Origin: Geosiphon pyriformis
Taxonomy: Eukaryota > Glomeromycota > Glomeromycetes > Archaeosporales > Geosiphonaceae
Direction: 5' to 3'
Length of the DNA: 64,000 bases
Assembly (NCBI GenBank): GCA_016748015.1
Contig: JAAOMT010000128.1
Location: forward strand, 1,332,607-1,396,606
In this document: positions 42,903 through 55,200 of the stretch, in pieces
How positions within the stretch are numbered: the first letter of the stretch is position 1
Layout: the number at the start of each line of letters is the position of its first letter
Position numbers and translations under genes: made by a program
Notes under the pieces: generated by a model
What the model saw: the letters and a program-made list of their open reading frames with translations, nothing else
The model's database searches: none
What the model was told of the DNA's origin: nothing

Positions 42903-45190
42903 TTTTTTTATTACATTTTAATGAGTGAAACCCAAATACTACCTAAAACTATGATACCACAGAAAGGATTATATTATAGGCATAAATCATGCATTTTCTA
43001 CACATGATCAGACATTCAGCCCAATTAAAGACTCACTATACTGAATCAAAAGTAGGTGAGAATAACTCTAACCCACAAATTCTCTCAATGATACCATTCA
43101 GATTCCTAGAGTCAAAAATAAACTCACTAAGAAACAATCTAGTAGACTCAATATTGCTTCTGGTTTCAGCACCAGACATTCGCCACAAAGCAATAACATG
43201 CTTAATAGTGTCTTCACTTAAAAAAGAAGGCTTAGCAGCCAGCATACCATCATAATCCATACCACAAAAGTCAACTTTAGATTTAAGACAAGCTATGTCC
43301 TTAGAAACTCCAACCATGAGGTTAGCAAAATTGTTAGCAGCACTCTTTATGAAAATAATATCTTTCTTGACCTAAACAGCCTTAACAGCATTATCATCAA
43401 GAAAACGAGACACCAAAGCAACCAAAAAACCAATAGGCTCAACAATAGACTTAACCAGAGCAGCCAAATCCGAAATCTGCTTTTTCAAAGAGTCCAATTT
43501 AGAACCAACAGCAGGATCAGCAGCAGAAGCAACTGAAGAAGCCACCAAAAGAGGAAACTCAGAAAGACCAGAAGGAGCAGCAGTCTTGGCATATGAAGCA
43601 AAACTCACAAAATGAGACTTGAAAACCTTGGGAATCTTGGATGTGGAAGACGAGAAAACCTTGTAATCCACAGCCAGATGGCCTACTTCTTGACACTTAA
43701 AGCAGCACCAGCAGCCAGGAGTTTCCTATCAGATACAGCATTTTCTTAGAGTACTAGTCTTGACTACAGCAGAATCCAAATCATCTTAAAAGTCAAATGT
43801 AACCAAAGCAAACCAGGAATGATAACCAGAATCAGGAGACCAAGGAATAAAGCACATTTACCCACCAACTCAAGAAATCATATCACTAATTTCAAAAGCT
43901 GTGCAGCCAAAAGGAAGATTGACCAACTTGGTCTTGAATCTATTACGAGACAGAATGGCCTTATTCTGATTAATAACTGGAAGAATCCTAACACTATCTT
44001 TGCCCACCAGAATTGACCAATGATTAAAAACAGCAGTAGCAGCATCCAATTCCTTAAAGTAAACAATCACGTACTGCCAAACACCAGCAGGCTTTAGCAC
44101 AACATAGGCAACTTCACCAAATACACCAAGAGCCATCTTAATATCAGCAGTTGACACACCCAAAGGTATATTATGCAGTGCAACAGCAGCAGAAGAGGAA
44201 CCAGATTCAGAAACCACCAAAGACTTGGCAATTTTGAAAGTAGCCAAATGAACAGAACTTGTAAGCTCAACCAGAAATGCAGCTTCCAAAGACTGTTGAG
44301 AAGTAAACTCCACACAAAAAAGCTTCACATTGTCTTTTGAAACAGATTTAGCACCCAAAAAACCATGTACAGACTGAAAAACAGCCTTAATATGAGCCAA
44401 TTTAATCTTAAAAGTAGCACTAAACACCAGAGTAGAGGCCATCCACCCAGCAAACCTTTGACGACTAATAATAATTTCTCAAGCACCACCAAAAGGAGCA
44501 CCAGAAACTAGAAGAGAAGATGAATCAGTTTCCATTTGATCAGCCCAGTTCCCAAGAACAGGTAACCCAACAGAAGGAGATTGTTTTGCTTCTAAAACCA
44601 GTGATGATCTACTGAAAGACACCACATTTGGCAACACAGCCAGTGGTCGATCTTGGCCCATCTTAGATAACATGTCAGATAATGCTACAGAGATCTCATT
44701 TAAGATCCCATTGGGAACCACAAAGAAGTTTGGTGTAACAATAGCAGAGGCAAGCGACTGCCCCCACTTTTCTGAACTTTTGGTCTTTTTGACTATTTTT
44801 TTTGAAGAGGTGGTGTCAGAAGCACCAGGTATTGAGTCTATAGAGGGAAAGACCAGCTTATTTACTGGTCTATTATTAAAAACTTTTGGGCTCTTAGTCA
44901 GGGTGGAGGCAACACTGGGACTAACCCAAGTGTGTCTCTTTGAAGGAACTTTGACTGGTGAAAAACCAGCCAAAGATGAGGAAGTTGATTTAGTGGCTAC
45001 TAAAGGCAGCTTTTCATGATTACTGGGTAAAGAGAAGGCTTCTAAAACGTTTTGTCTAGTTGCTTCTACAACAGAGAGAGCTCCTCTGGTTGAAATTTTA
45101 TTAGATATCTCAGGACAGATATCCGGTGCAGCTTTTTTACTCTTTGCTCTGGTCATGGTCATAAAATTAAGGAGACAAAGAGTTTTAAAG
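42903..45190 (-). mobile_element. ORF1-only LINE-like element with 14-bp target duplication
   Basis: TTCTAAATTCAATT occurs exactly at 42,889-42,902 and at 45,191-45,204, so everything between is one complete insertion of 2,288 bp. It contains a single gag-like frame set (45,162 to 43,036) and then, after only 133 bp, a 3' end that matches the LINE b 3' UTR and ends in a short A-rich tail (minus strand AATAAAAAAAAA). No endonuclease or RT is present. It must have been mobilised by a LINE enzyme. Two further copies of the same ORF1 type (4,977-5,862 and 20,790-21,570) also show no ORF2. Confidence 0.9.
43036..45162 (-). pseudogene. Type-1 ORF1 protein of the ORF1-only element
   Basis: Start at 45,162 (MTMTRAKSKKAA), a basic Ser/Lys/Pro-rich N-terminal region to 44,479, then a TGA where GGAW is expected. 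The middle frame (44,442-43,870) has FKIKLAHIKAVFQSVHGFLG, KLFCVEFTSQQSLEAAF, LHNIPLGVSTADIKMAL and VYFKELDAATAVFNHW, which resembles tandem RRM-like folds. After a frameshift comes CCFKCQEVGHLAVDY (43,706-43,663), a CCHC knuckle whose last Cys is Tyr. The C-terminal part has LDSLKKQISDLAALVKSI (coiled-coil-like) and ends SPTFDSV before TAG at 43,036. About 700 codons. Related to, but clearly different from, the ORF1 of LINE b. Confidence 0.85.
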
Positions 45191-46011
45191 TTCTAAATTC
45201 AATTCCAAGTTAAAAACTGGCATATTAATTTATAAAAAAAAACAATAAAAACATAAAAAATTCAGCTTATACTATTTAATTAAAAAAATAGTTGATACTT
45301 AATTAATTAAAAACTTTAGAAAACATTCTAATAATACCAAATAATTATTAATAGATAAAATTAAAGAATTAGCATTTAAAAAAAAAGCACTAAAAAAAGT
45401 GTCAAAACAGAAGTTATAAAAAACAATAAAAAAAACAGCTATCAAAAAAACTATTTGTGCTTAGAACTTGTTTTTAAAAACAATAAATTGTATAATAAAA
45501 ACATTTTTTTTAGTATAAAAATAAGTTAGCCAAAAACAATTTTTATTTAAAATAGATTTTTTATAAATATTTTTTGTAGTAGAAATAAATAAGTTTGTAA
45601 AATTATATTTAAAAAAAAGTGCTTAAAGTATTTATATTTTTTACAATAAACCAAGTTTAATCTAGTCTAAAAAAAGTTTTATATTATCAAAAATTGACTT
45701 TATGTAAAAAACTAACTTTAAGTTATTATTTAACTTAAAACCAACTACAATATAATAAATTTTATTATTAGGTTTAAAAAAATAGTTAATTATACAAGTT
45801 TTTTTACCAATTCTTTTTAACAAAACACCAAGATTATAAATGATTATTTTTATAAACAGAGTAAACAAAAGCATTTTTAAATAATTTCTAAATATTTAAA
45901 CATTATAATCTTTTATAGCTTTGATTACATACACCAAATTTTTTTTAATTAAGAATAACTACTTAAATATTAGATAATTAGCTTAATTTGATTTAAAAAA
46001 CTTTATCATAA

Positions 46012-47816
46012 TATTAAAGATAATAATTTGAAATGTTAAAATAAATAACAAATTTGTAATTTGGTATTCAATAATTATGATGTTGTAGATAGTTTTTGAA
46101 GGTTTTCAAATTTGAAGATTTTGGTTGAGTTTTTTGTATAATGAACAAAGATTTACTTGGTAGTTGTTTTTTTAAATTTTGTTCTTTAGTATAGAGACCA
46201 GTTTAATCTGGTAGTTATATTCTTTTAATAAATTATTTTTAAGTTTTTACTCTTGTTTTACAGATCTTTTACCAGACTATTCTTGACATTGTTACTTATA
46301 AAATATAAGAATTAAATATTAGTACATAAATTAGCCAATTAGAATAGAAGAAGAAAAAAAAGATTTTTCAAAAAATCCTAGATGTTTAAGAAATCCAAGA
46401 TTATGTAAAAAATTTAGCAAAAAAAAAGGATTTCTTGTATAATAAAATTTATGTATATATAGCAGTAGTATCAGAAGCTAAAAAATTAATCAAAAAAACT
46501 CAGAGTCAATTAGATTCCCAGAATTAATTGAATTCTTAAAGTCAATTAGACTCATAGATTATAATTATTAAATACTTTTCTTTTTAAAAATAGTTGCTAT
46601 CAACTGAAATAGAATTATATTAATAAAATATCTCTTTAATTCTTTAAATCTATGTTATTATCCACTATTTAACCTGCTGGCACAATAGCATCTTGATTAT
46701 GACTATTAATAAAACACTTATTTCTTATTTCTTATTTTATTTTTTTTATTTTTTTATTTTTTTTTATTTTTTTTATTTTATTTTATTTACTTTTGTTGTT
46801 CACTAAATTGATTAAAAAAATTAAGTGCTGAGTTATAAACATCATAGTGACTGGTAAAAAACCTGTAAAACAAGAGTAGAACACTTATAAAATTGAGAAT
46901 AGCTTACCAGAAGAATTACTGGCCACTATGCTGAGAAAAAAATTCAACAGAATTGCAATTTTGGAAGGCTACTGACAACAACTATTGAATTTTTGTCTAT
47001 TATACAAAGAACTCCAACCCAAAACTTTCAGATCATAAAAACCTTTAGATACCACTATTATAACAACTATTGAACACCAAGTTATGGGTTTGTTATTTGA
47101 ACTGAGACTCCAAATAATCATTTGTAAAAACATTAATATTTTAGCTCTTAATTTTTTACTTAATTAATAAACAATCTGAAACAAAAAAATAAAATAAAAT
47201 AAAAATAAAAAAAATAAAAAAAAAAATAAAAAATTAATATTCTGTCAATAGTTATGATTAAAAGCTATTAGTTTAGTATAATTAAGTGGTGAATTTTATC
47301 AGCATAAATTGCTAATTATGTTGAAAAATAATGATTTTAATTTAATAATAAGAATAACATAAATTGAATAATAAAGTAATGATTTTATTTGATATTTAAA
47401 TAATTTTATTTCAAAATATAGAAAACTATCTTTTAAAGAAAAAAGTATATTATAAATATTTATTGTTAACTAACTAAAAACTTGTTTGAATTTTTTTTTC
47501 TCTTACTTTTAATATTATTACTATATATATATAATTTTTATTATATAAAATCTTATTTATTTTTACTTTTTTTATGCTACTTTTTAAAACTGTGCTTATT
47601 TTTAAACAATATGTCATAATTTTTTGAAAATATGTTTATTCTTTGTAAATGTGCACATTTCTAAAAATATGTTATAATTTTCTGACAATATGCTTATTTT
47701 TTCCAAATATGTATATTTTTAAAATATATTTACATATTAAATACTATTTTTCTATTGGTCTATTTTTATAATCTGTTTTTTTTATTTCTTTTTTGTATCT
47801 TTTTTTATAAGTAACA
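46012..47816 (-). repeat. Solo LTR1 with ATAA duplication, itself interrupted
   Basis: ATAA lies at both 46,008-46,011 and 47,817-47,820. The left end is TATTAAAGATAATAATTTG, the right end TTATAAGTAACA. The LTR keeps GGTTGAGTTTTTTGTATAATG, stem-loop remnants near 47,255 and a reversed TATA box near 47,525. Its upstream array (about 47,600-47,735) is the AATATGT/ACATATT-type, a decayed relative of that at 59,405. Between 46,290 and 47,129 another LTR1 is inserted. Net length is 961 bp. Confidence 0.9.
46290..47129 (+). repeat. Solo LTR1 with ACAT duplication, nested in another LTR
   Basis: Starts TGTTACTTATAAAATATAAG and ends AATAATCATTTGTAAAA; ACAT is at both 46,286-46,289 and 47,130-47,133. 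It has a TATA box (near 46,453), a T-rich tract (46,738-46,790) and GCTTACCAGAAGA. When it is removed, the host LTR reads continuously (TCTTGACATTAATATTTTAG). The upstream array here (46,360-46,440) is short and of another type. Confidence 0.92.
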
Positions 47817-47820
47817 ATAA

Positions 47821-48840
47821 TTAAAATTTAAAAATAAATAAATTTTTTATATAGATTTATCTTTAATTAATAATATTTAATTTTATAATATATTTTTCTT
47901 AAATAATTTTAATATTATTTAAATTAATTTTATAAAAGTAGGTTTATTTATTATTAATATATTTATAAATAATTTTTTAAAAAATTTAAATATGTTTAAA
48001 ATTGTTAATAATACTTTAATTTACTTTAATAATTTGAGTTTAAATGTTAATATTAAGATATATAATTTATTCTTATTAATATTAATTAAATTATATGTAA
48101 TTGTTTTAATTTTTAAATATGTTTTTTTTTAAATTGTGTTGTTTTAGTATTAAATATCCAAGCAGTTTTAAATATTTGTGTTTTAAGTTAATTTTATTTA
48201 TATAATTATTATTAATTAAAATATTAATATTATAAATAATAAAAAAATTTTAATTATTTTATTAAAAATTAAAAGTTATTTTAGGTAATAAAATAATTAA
48301 TATATTGTTAATAATACTATTTTTTTAAATTTGATGTTTTTTATTTCTGTTAATAAAATATTTTTTTAATAAATAGTATAATAATATTTAAAAACATTTA
48401 ATATTTTGTATAGAATATATATAAAGTAGTTTGTTGTATTTATTAAAAAGCTGGTTTTAAAATAGATTTAATTAATAATATTTTAATTAAAGATATAAAT
48501 TAAATATGTATTTTTCTTATATAGTATTTTAATTTATACTTAATATTTAAGTTTATAAATAAGTTTTTTGTTAATTTATATATATATATAATAAAAACAG
48601 TTTACAAAAAATTATTAATAGTAATTAAAAAACATTTATATAAAATATTATATTTTAAAAAATTTTGTTTATATTATAATAAAATTAAAATTTTAAATTA
48701 TGTATTTATTTATAAAAAAAATACAAAATATTTACAAAAAATTATTAAATATTATATTTTTTATTAAAAGTTCTTAATTAATGTATTTTTATTTTTATTT
48801 ATAATTAATAAATATTAATTTTTGATATGATTAATAACAA
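47821..48840 (+). pseudogene. LINE e ORF2, RNase H to C-terminus
   Basis: Near 47,950-48,150 the sequence reads NIFINNFLKNLNMFK, LIYFNNLSLNVNIKIYN and LNIQAVLNICVLS, matching LINE b SVYTDGSLCG, AVFFEDINMGLGVSVSG and LDSQAALDACVSE. Near 48,625 KKHLYKILYFKKFCLYYN matches RKHLYNKCYSSVICLYCG. All catalytic acids seen in LINE b are lost. It is one of the most AT-rich coding remnants in the window and ends at a (TA)n run. Confidence 0.75.
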
Positions 48841-48857
48841 TATATATATATATATAT
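48841..48857. repeat. (TA)n microsatellite at a LINE tail-to-tail junction
   Basis: TATATATATATATATAT separates the end of LINE e (plus) from the 3' end of LINE f (minus). A TA-type run at the LINE 3' terminus could be its tail. Confidence 0.8.
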
Positions 48858-51800
48858 TTTCATTTAATAAATAAGATCTATATACTGCCTAATAAAATAC
48901 ATTATATAAGTAATTTAAACTAGATGTGAATTATGTTTTTTTTTACATATAATCAGCCATTTGGACTGATCAAAATAATATTATACATCTACATAAACTG
49001 AAACTAAGTTTTTAATGTTTAAAAAAAATAAGCAAGACTTATACAAACCAAACTAATACCAAATGCTTTAGTAATACTAAGCAATCTAACTACACTAATA
49101 GAAAGTACCATAAACAGCTCAAAAATAGAAACAGGAATTAAATTATAATGTAAAATTAGCTTATTTTTTTTATAAAGGCATAATACTTAGCACAAACCAA
49201 CTAAACTTCTTTCCTAAAAACAAGACAGAAATTATGCACAAAGCTTATAATCATTAAACCCACAACTTTAAATTACCAAAGACAAAAACAGTCTTCCAAT
49301 ACCAATCATTAAAGACAAAGCTCTTACAAAAAATTATATACACTGTAGTATCAGAAATACAGAAAAACATCAGCTGAGATATACATAAAAAGAAATGAAA
49401 AAGACCAAAAAACATCTTTTAAGCATTTGTTTGAACATTTAACAAACAATAGTAAACAGAATTGTCAATTATGCAAGAAAAAACATGGTCTAAAATCTCA
49501 ACATTACTATAATACAAACATATTATATTGGAATAGTGCTTATTATACAAGTGTTTTTAAATAACAACAGATAACCAATAGTGCAAAGCTTTCATAAAAT
49601 AAATATGAATATTAGCAATAAGCCTACTAGTAAAACCAGCAGCTATATGCAAGTTGGAATACCACACCAAAGACAAACTAAACCAATTAATATTCAAAAG
49701 CAAACAATTAGCCAGAATCTTAAAACCAGAACCAACCTTTCAATATATACAATGAACAAACCAAAAAACTTTATGAACAAAATATCTAGAATTATCAAAA
49801 ACAATACTATTATCAATTTTAATATAATAATCCTTTAATTAGGAAGAAAAACATTAATTAGAGAGAGATACAATATCAGCAAATATGTCAGCATATTTAT
49901 TACTCAAAACACCTAAGTAACTCATTATTTTGTGTCAGCTAATATTCAAATTCTTGTTATAAATAATGTCCACAATGTGCTGCCATTTAATCTAACACTA
50001 ATTCCAAAAATCTGAACACATTAAATTTAACTCTAATTTACATATATTCATAACTACTTGACTGTCTGTAAATAATTGAACTAAGTTACAAAAAAAAACA
50101 CACTTAAAAGCCAATACAATAACTTACAACTCCACTAATATAGAAGACATTAAACCAAAAACTCTAACACTTAGACCCAAATTTACATCCTCAAAAAAAC
50201 CACAGTACCAGCTTTTATGTTAATTGTTCTCAAGTTTTTCAAAGATTTATCTATATAGATAGACAGATTACCAATATTAACATCTGAAAAATGACCACAA
50301 ATCAACTCAAACTTACTTGATTTAAGAATATTAAAAAGTTCAACATCACTTAAAAAAAGAAAGCAGATAGAAAAGGAAACTACATTACTAAAAAAGTTAA
50401 CAAAAAGCTTAAACTATTCAAGAATAAGACCACAGGAGTCCAACTTTTTTCACTGCTTAAAGATTTTCCAATCAAAAATAGTATTATTTTGACAATGAAA
50501 CTAGTCTACAAAAGCAATATTATATTGCTAAAGTGAAAGAAAAAACTTAAAAAAATTAGACCTGCCAAGAACAGTTAACATAAAAATTCTATTTCCAAAA
50601 TGAAAAAAATTGTTTATAAGACCATTCAGAAATAGATTGTATTCAAGAAAAATACAAATCACATTTGCCAAAAAATTATTACCCTAATACAAACTAAAAA
50701 GCACAAAGAATGAATTGAACTTTAACACAGAACCTATAAGTTATCAAATCTGTGAGAAAACAAATAATCTAAAATTCTAACAGAATTTGCAAAATTCACA
50801 AGAAAGACCAATTTGCTTTCAGCCTAAACCTGTTCAAAAGTTTTCAGATCATATAAAAAAAGATAATAGAATGTGTCACTAGGGAAATTGAAAAGCAAAC
50901 CAGATTTCAATTTTAAGTTCTTGTAAATCAAAACATTTTACTTATTATATACATTAATAAAAACAAAGCTGAATTGTATTCTGTAGCTAATAATAAGATA
51001 AAAAACAGCTAACACTAAATACAAAAACTGCTTATTAGAGATAGTCTTTCTTAGAACAAAGTTGGCAAAAAACTGGACATCTGAATGTGTCTTAGCCAAG
51101 CTAAACTTTGATAAATTTTTTGTTAATATAAAGATACTCAGGTAGTAATAAGATTTTCTCTTTTTGGCAATAGAAATAGATGAGTCACTGATCAACAAAA
51201 AGGGCTTTCAACTCTGTAATTAATAGGAATAATTACTATATTGTCATTATTAATAGAAATGTTATTGATCTGAAAGAATTCACTTGCAATATTAAGAATG
51301 TGTTGGGTAGTATTTTAACTACAATCAGCCCAAATAGTGTTATCAACAAAAGCACCAACAGTAAAAAAAGATGTCAATTCAGTCCAAGATTCTACATGAT
51401 TAGTTTTGGCAACAAAATAAGAATTTAATCTATATCTACACACATTTTTTTGTCTTTTAACTTTGCACAGAAAAGAATTGTAAAATATGTGCCAAAAAAA
51501 AAATGAAAACACTTCTTTCTGATCCAAATTATCATGTACTTAATATTTACCAATTAATTTAAAGTTAGTCATTATCTTGTTGACATGATCATTGTAAATA
51601 CTACTAAAAAATTGAATAAATCTATTACACATTTTTATCCTAATCAAGCTCTTTTTAAGATGGTCTTATTCAACAGAATTATAAGTTTTTTACATGTCTT
51701 ATAAGATTAGTTAGAGTTTATAATCCTTTTTTAAGGCATTCTTAATCACTAAACCAATGGTAAAAATAGGAAATTGTATTGTTATACTCTTTAAAACTGA

Positions 51801-53459
51801 AAAATTATTTTCATAAAAAATATTAAAAATACTGCATGTTAAAAAGATCTTGTCAGAAAAAATCTTGGAAAAAATCTTATATGTAGTCTTAATTAAAGCA
51901 ATAAAATAAGTATTCATAAGAATTCCATTCTACTCATATGGTTTGAAAATTATTAAAACCCAAGCTTTTCTTCAAGAATTGGAGACCAATTCATAAGATA
52001 AACAAAAATTCAAAAGCATTAAGAGCATATTCAAAACTGATCTGTTATAATACTTTTAAAGCATATTTGAAATACCAGAAAGACCAGCAGCTTTACCATT
52101 GGGCAGATCAAAAATCACACTAAACATTTTATTGAAAATAACCAGACACATTACATTTGAAAAAGCATTATCAAAAACATATTTCAATGGCTGATATTGT
52201 TGAGACTACTTATCAGAAATATTAGCAACCACTTCACATTTTTTAATCCAACCCTTTATAATTTTGTCCATATTGGTTTTAACCAAATCAGATTACAAAA
52301 TTAATTTGTTATTAATAACTAAATAATCTAATACCACTTTGCAAAACAAATGTTTTAATACATTTTTGATAATATGACTCTTATTCACTTTAAAACTTTT
52401 TATCCTCTTATTAATTGTCAACTTAATCCGAAAGTTCTTAACACATTTTGATTTCAATATCTTAAAAGAGCAGTAAAATTTCTTAATTTTAGCCAAACCT
52501 GACCTAATAATATCAAAATGAAACCCTTCCAAAAAAAAAGTTTACCACAGAAGCATTAGCAATATCAAGCTTATTCTATATATCTAGCAATAACACAAAT
52601 TTATTATAAGAAGCTAAACAAAAAATCTTAACCAGCTTAAACACCAAAAGTTTTAATTTGTAAAAACAAGAAGATTTTTTTGTAAAAACACTATTATAAC
52701 TTTTAAACCAAGATTTTGAAAACATCTTATTGGCTAAAAAACAGATGACTTTTTAAACATTTCATCCAGATCTGAAAAATAGAAACTTATTAGCAAATAT
52801 GACTTTATTATCACAAATTAAAGCCCTAAAAAATTTCCACTTGGCATCATCTGTATTCTTAAAATTGAATTTTTATCTATTTTTATTGGCTTGAACATAA
52901 ATGATTCTTAGAATCAGATCTAAAATATTCTTAAGACTAACTAAAAACTAAACAGTACTGTAATCAATATTAAAAAATTTATTCATGCATATAATTATCC
53001 TGTTTATTAGTGCATTAATTAAACTTTGGAAAACAAAAATGTAATCAATAGTTTTTTTAACATTCTTGAAATTCCTTCAAGTAAGAATCTTAGTACACAG
53101 ATTGCCAACCAAAAAGTTAACTAAATCCAAATCCACACATTTTCTGAAGCTAGTATTATGCTTAGTATTATTATCATTAAAGTTACCTTCCAATATAACA
53201 AAAATGCTTTTATTGTAAATCTTGGCTATGAAAAAATTAACAAGACCAGCTTGAATCAAGTGCCTATTCAAAGAGGTCTTAACATACAAACCCAACACAA
53301 AAACAGATTGTTTGTTTTTAAACAGCAAACAAACCACTAAAAGTCTGTCTGGAATTTCAAATATCTTAGAAATGTGTTTTGCCAAATGAATACTTATAAT
53401 TGAAGCAACACCAGCATCCAAAAATCTAGAATCTAAATCTGAAATAAATACTTTAACAC
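48858..53459 (-). pseudogene. LINE f: 3' UTR and nearly all of ORF2
   Basis: The tail (48,860-48,985, minus) matches the LINE b 3' UTR (TTTTGATCAGTCCAAATGGC and beyond). Upstream, with stops: integrated RNase H and zinc region (about 49,300-50,450), RT with the active site FVDNTIW (about 51,350) where LINE b has FVDDMIW, the NTYFIALIKTTYKIFSK block (51,917-51,780), KRIKSFKVNKSHIIKNVL (52,400), and endonuclease (53,421-53,077) with IFVILEGNFNDNN where LINE b has FVVLGGDFNEDG. It is cut at 53,459 by the LTR of Gypsy C. Moderately mutated. Confidence 0.88.
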
Positions 53460-54327
53460 TATTACAAGTGATTATTTAGGGTCTTAAGTCAAATAACAAA
53501 CCCGTAACCTGGTGCTCAATTGATGATGTTGGTGTTGGTAACATCTGTAGATTGTTTGTATCTGAAGATTTTGGTTAAGTCCTTTGTATAATGAATAGAA
53601 ATGCAATAGTTGTTTATCTATAGCTTCCCAGAATCGCAATTCTGTTAATTTCTTTTTTCAGCTTGATGGCTGGCAATCCTCTGGTAAGTAATCTGTAATT
53701 TTTTACATGTTCTACCCACTTGTAGGGGTCTTTTACCAGGCAATCCTTAATGTTAGTAATTCAGTGCTTAATTCTTAATCAATTAGTAAACAAAACAAAG
53801 AAAAAAAAATAAAAAAAATAAAAAAAAATAAAGAAAATTAAGCCAAGACATTTATAAATTAGTATCCCATCAATAGTCATAATCAAGAGCTATTGTTCTA
53901 GTGTGGTTAAGTATCAATTGTTATCAATATGAAGTGTTGATAGTGGAGAGTAGATTGAAGATATAAAATAATTATTTATTGATATTTGTGATGTGGAAGG
54001 TTGCTTAGATTAAATCTAAACTGGGAGGTCTCTAACTAAAAGATTCTGCCTTTTTTTCTTTCTAATACTACTGCTATATATACATAATTGAGATTTCTCA
54101 ATTCCTCAATTCCTCATACCAGAAATCCTGAAATTTCTGGAATCCTGCAATTCCTTTGAGAGGAATCCTGGAATTCTGAAATTCTGCAATTTCTTGTATA
54201 AGAATTCTGAAATTCCTGAAATCTTGCAATTTCTTTTAAGAGGAATCCTAAAATTCCACATTTACTACAGTTATTTCTAATTGGCTAATTTATGCTAATA
54301 TATACTTTCTATATTCTATAAGTAACA
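53460..54327 (-). repeat. 3' LTR of Gypsy C
   Basis: Plus strand starts TATTACAAGTGATTATTTAG and ends CTATAAGTAACA, 868 bp. It has the GGAATTCC-type array (54,090-54,260), reversed TATA box (near 54,070-54,083), stem-loops (53,870-53,945) and purine tract (53,787-53,835). The polypurine tract lies at 54,328-54,345. Confidence 0.92.
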
Positions 54328-55200
54328 TTATTCCCTCTTTTTTAATATTGAGCTCTGTTAAAATCTCCCAAATCTTCTAACTCTAATTTTCTGTCTTTAA
54401 GTATTTTTTGAACTTTTTTTTCAAGAATTACTTGAGTTATTTTGTTCTGTAATTTTTCAAATTGGGTGTTGGTTATTTTTCCTATTTGGTTAACTATAAT
54501 GGAGTCTATTTCCAGATTAAGTAAAATTTCCAGTCTGTCTTGAAATCCAGCATGCAATCGATAAATGGCTTTTGTTTGTGTTGTTAGATTGTTCTTTCCC
54601 ACAAATTGTTCCAGTTGTTGCAGTATTGTTGTGTCAAATAATCATTTTGTTTTATCCGTGTATAAGTTTTGAATATTCAAGTATTATCCCAAGTAAAAAT
54701 AACAAAAGTTTCTTGGAAATTCATGTATCTACCATTTCCACATTTTTTTGGTCAACTCTTGATATATGGTGATACTTGTTGGTTCTTCTATTGCTAATTT
54801 TATTTTCAGAATCATTTTGTCAATAGTGTTTTCTGTTTTTTTTTGACTTTTGTATTTGGGTATTTTTCTGGTATCTCGGTATCAAATGGTTTGTTGATTG
54901 ATAGTAATTTTCATATTCTGTTGTTGAATTAGTTGGAAAAGTTGTCAGTAATTTCCATTTTTTTGAAGTCTTTTGTTGCATTTATCATGTCTTTATATAC
55001 TTTTTTATTGTTCAATTTTACATGTTTGGTCCAATAATTATGATTGGTTCCAGATCTCATGAAATCTCATCTGGTTGGACTAGTATTCTCTGTATTCTTA
55101 ATTGTAAAATATTACTGGTAGATGGTAACACTATATGATAATATGGTTTCAGTCAATTACCATGTGCTGCTTTGGCTAAAATTTTGTTGTTCTATTTTAG
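54328..55200 (-). pseudogene. Gypsy C polypurine tract and C-terminal extension
   Basis: The plus strand begins TTATTCCCTCTTTTTTAA, the polypurine tract in reverse. Then come remnants of the extension: the open segment 54,602-54,342 has MGKNNLTTQTKAIYRLHAGF and DRLEILLNLEID, matching A FLGKNNLSTQARAIYRIHTAF. Further upstream the equivalent of KMEITNNIH and QHVNIQNLY is readable with stops. Domain unknown. Confidence 0.75.

Larger units (their letters stand above)
42756..46007 (-). pseudogene. LINE d ORF1 (type 2), split by an ORF1-only element
   Basis: The right piece (45,205-46,007) has the open segment 45,874-45,662 (KKTCIINYFFKPNNKIYYIV) and then, with stops, LNKNCFWLTYFYTKKNV, matching LINE c. 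The left piece (42,756-42,888) continues LINE c-like sequence of about 38,815-38,940. Between them lies the 2.3-kb ORF1-only element with its target duplication. The two pieces fit together at the target site. Confidence 0.75.
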
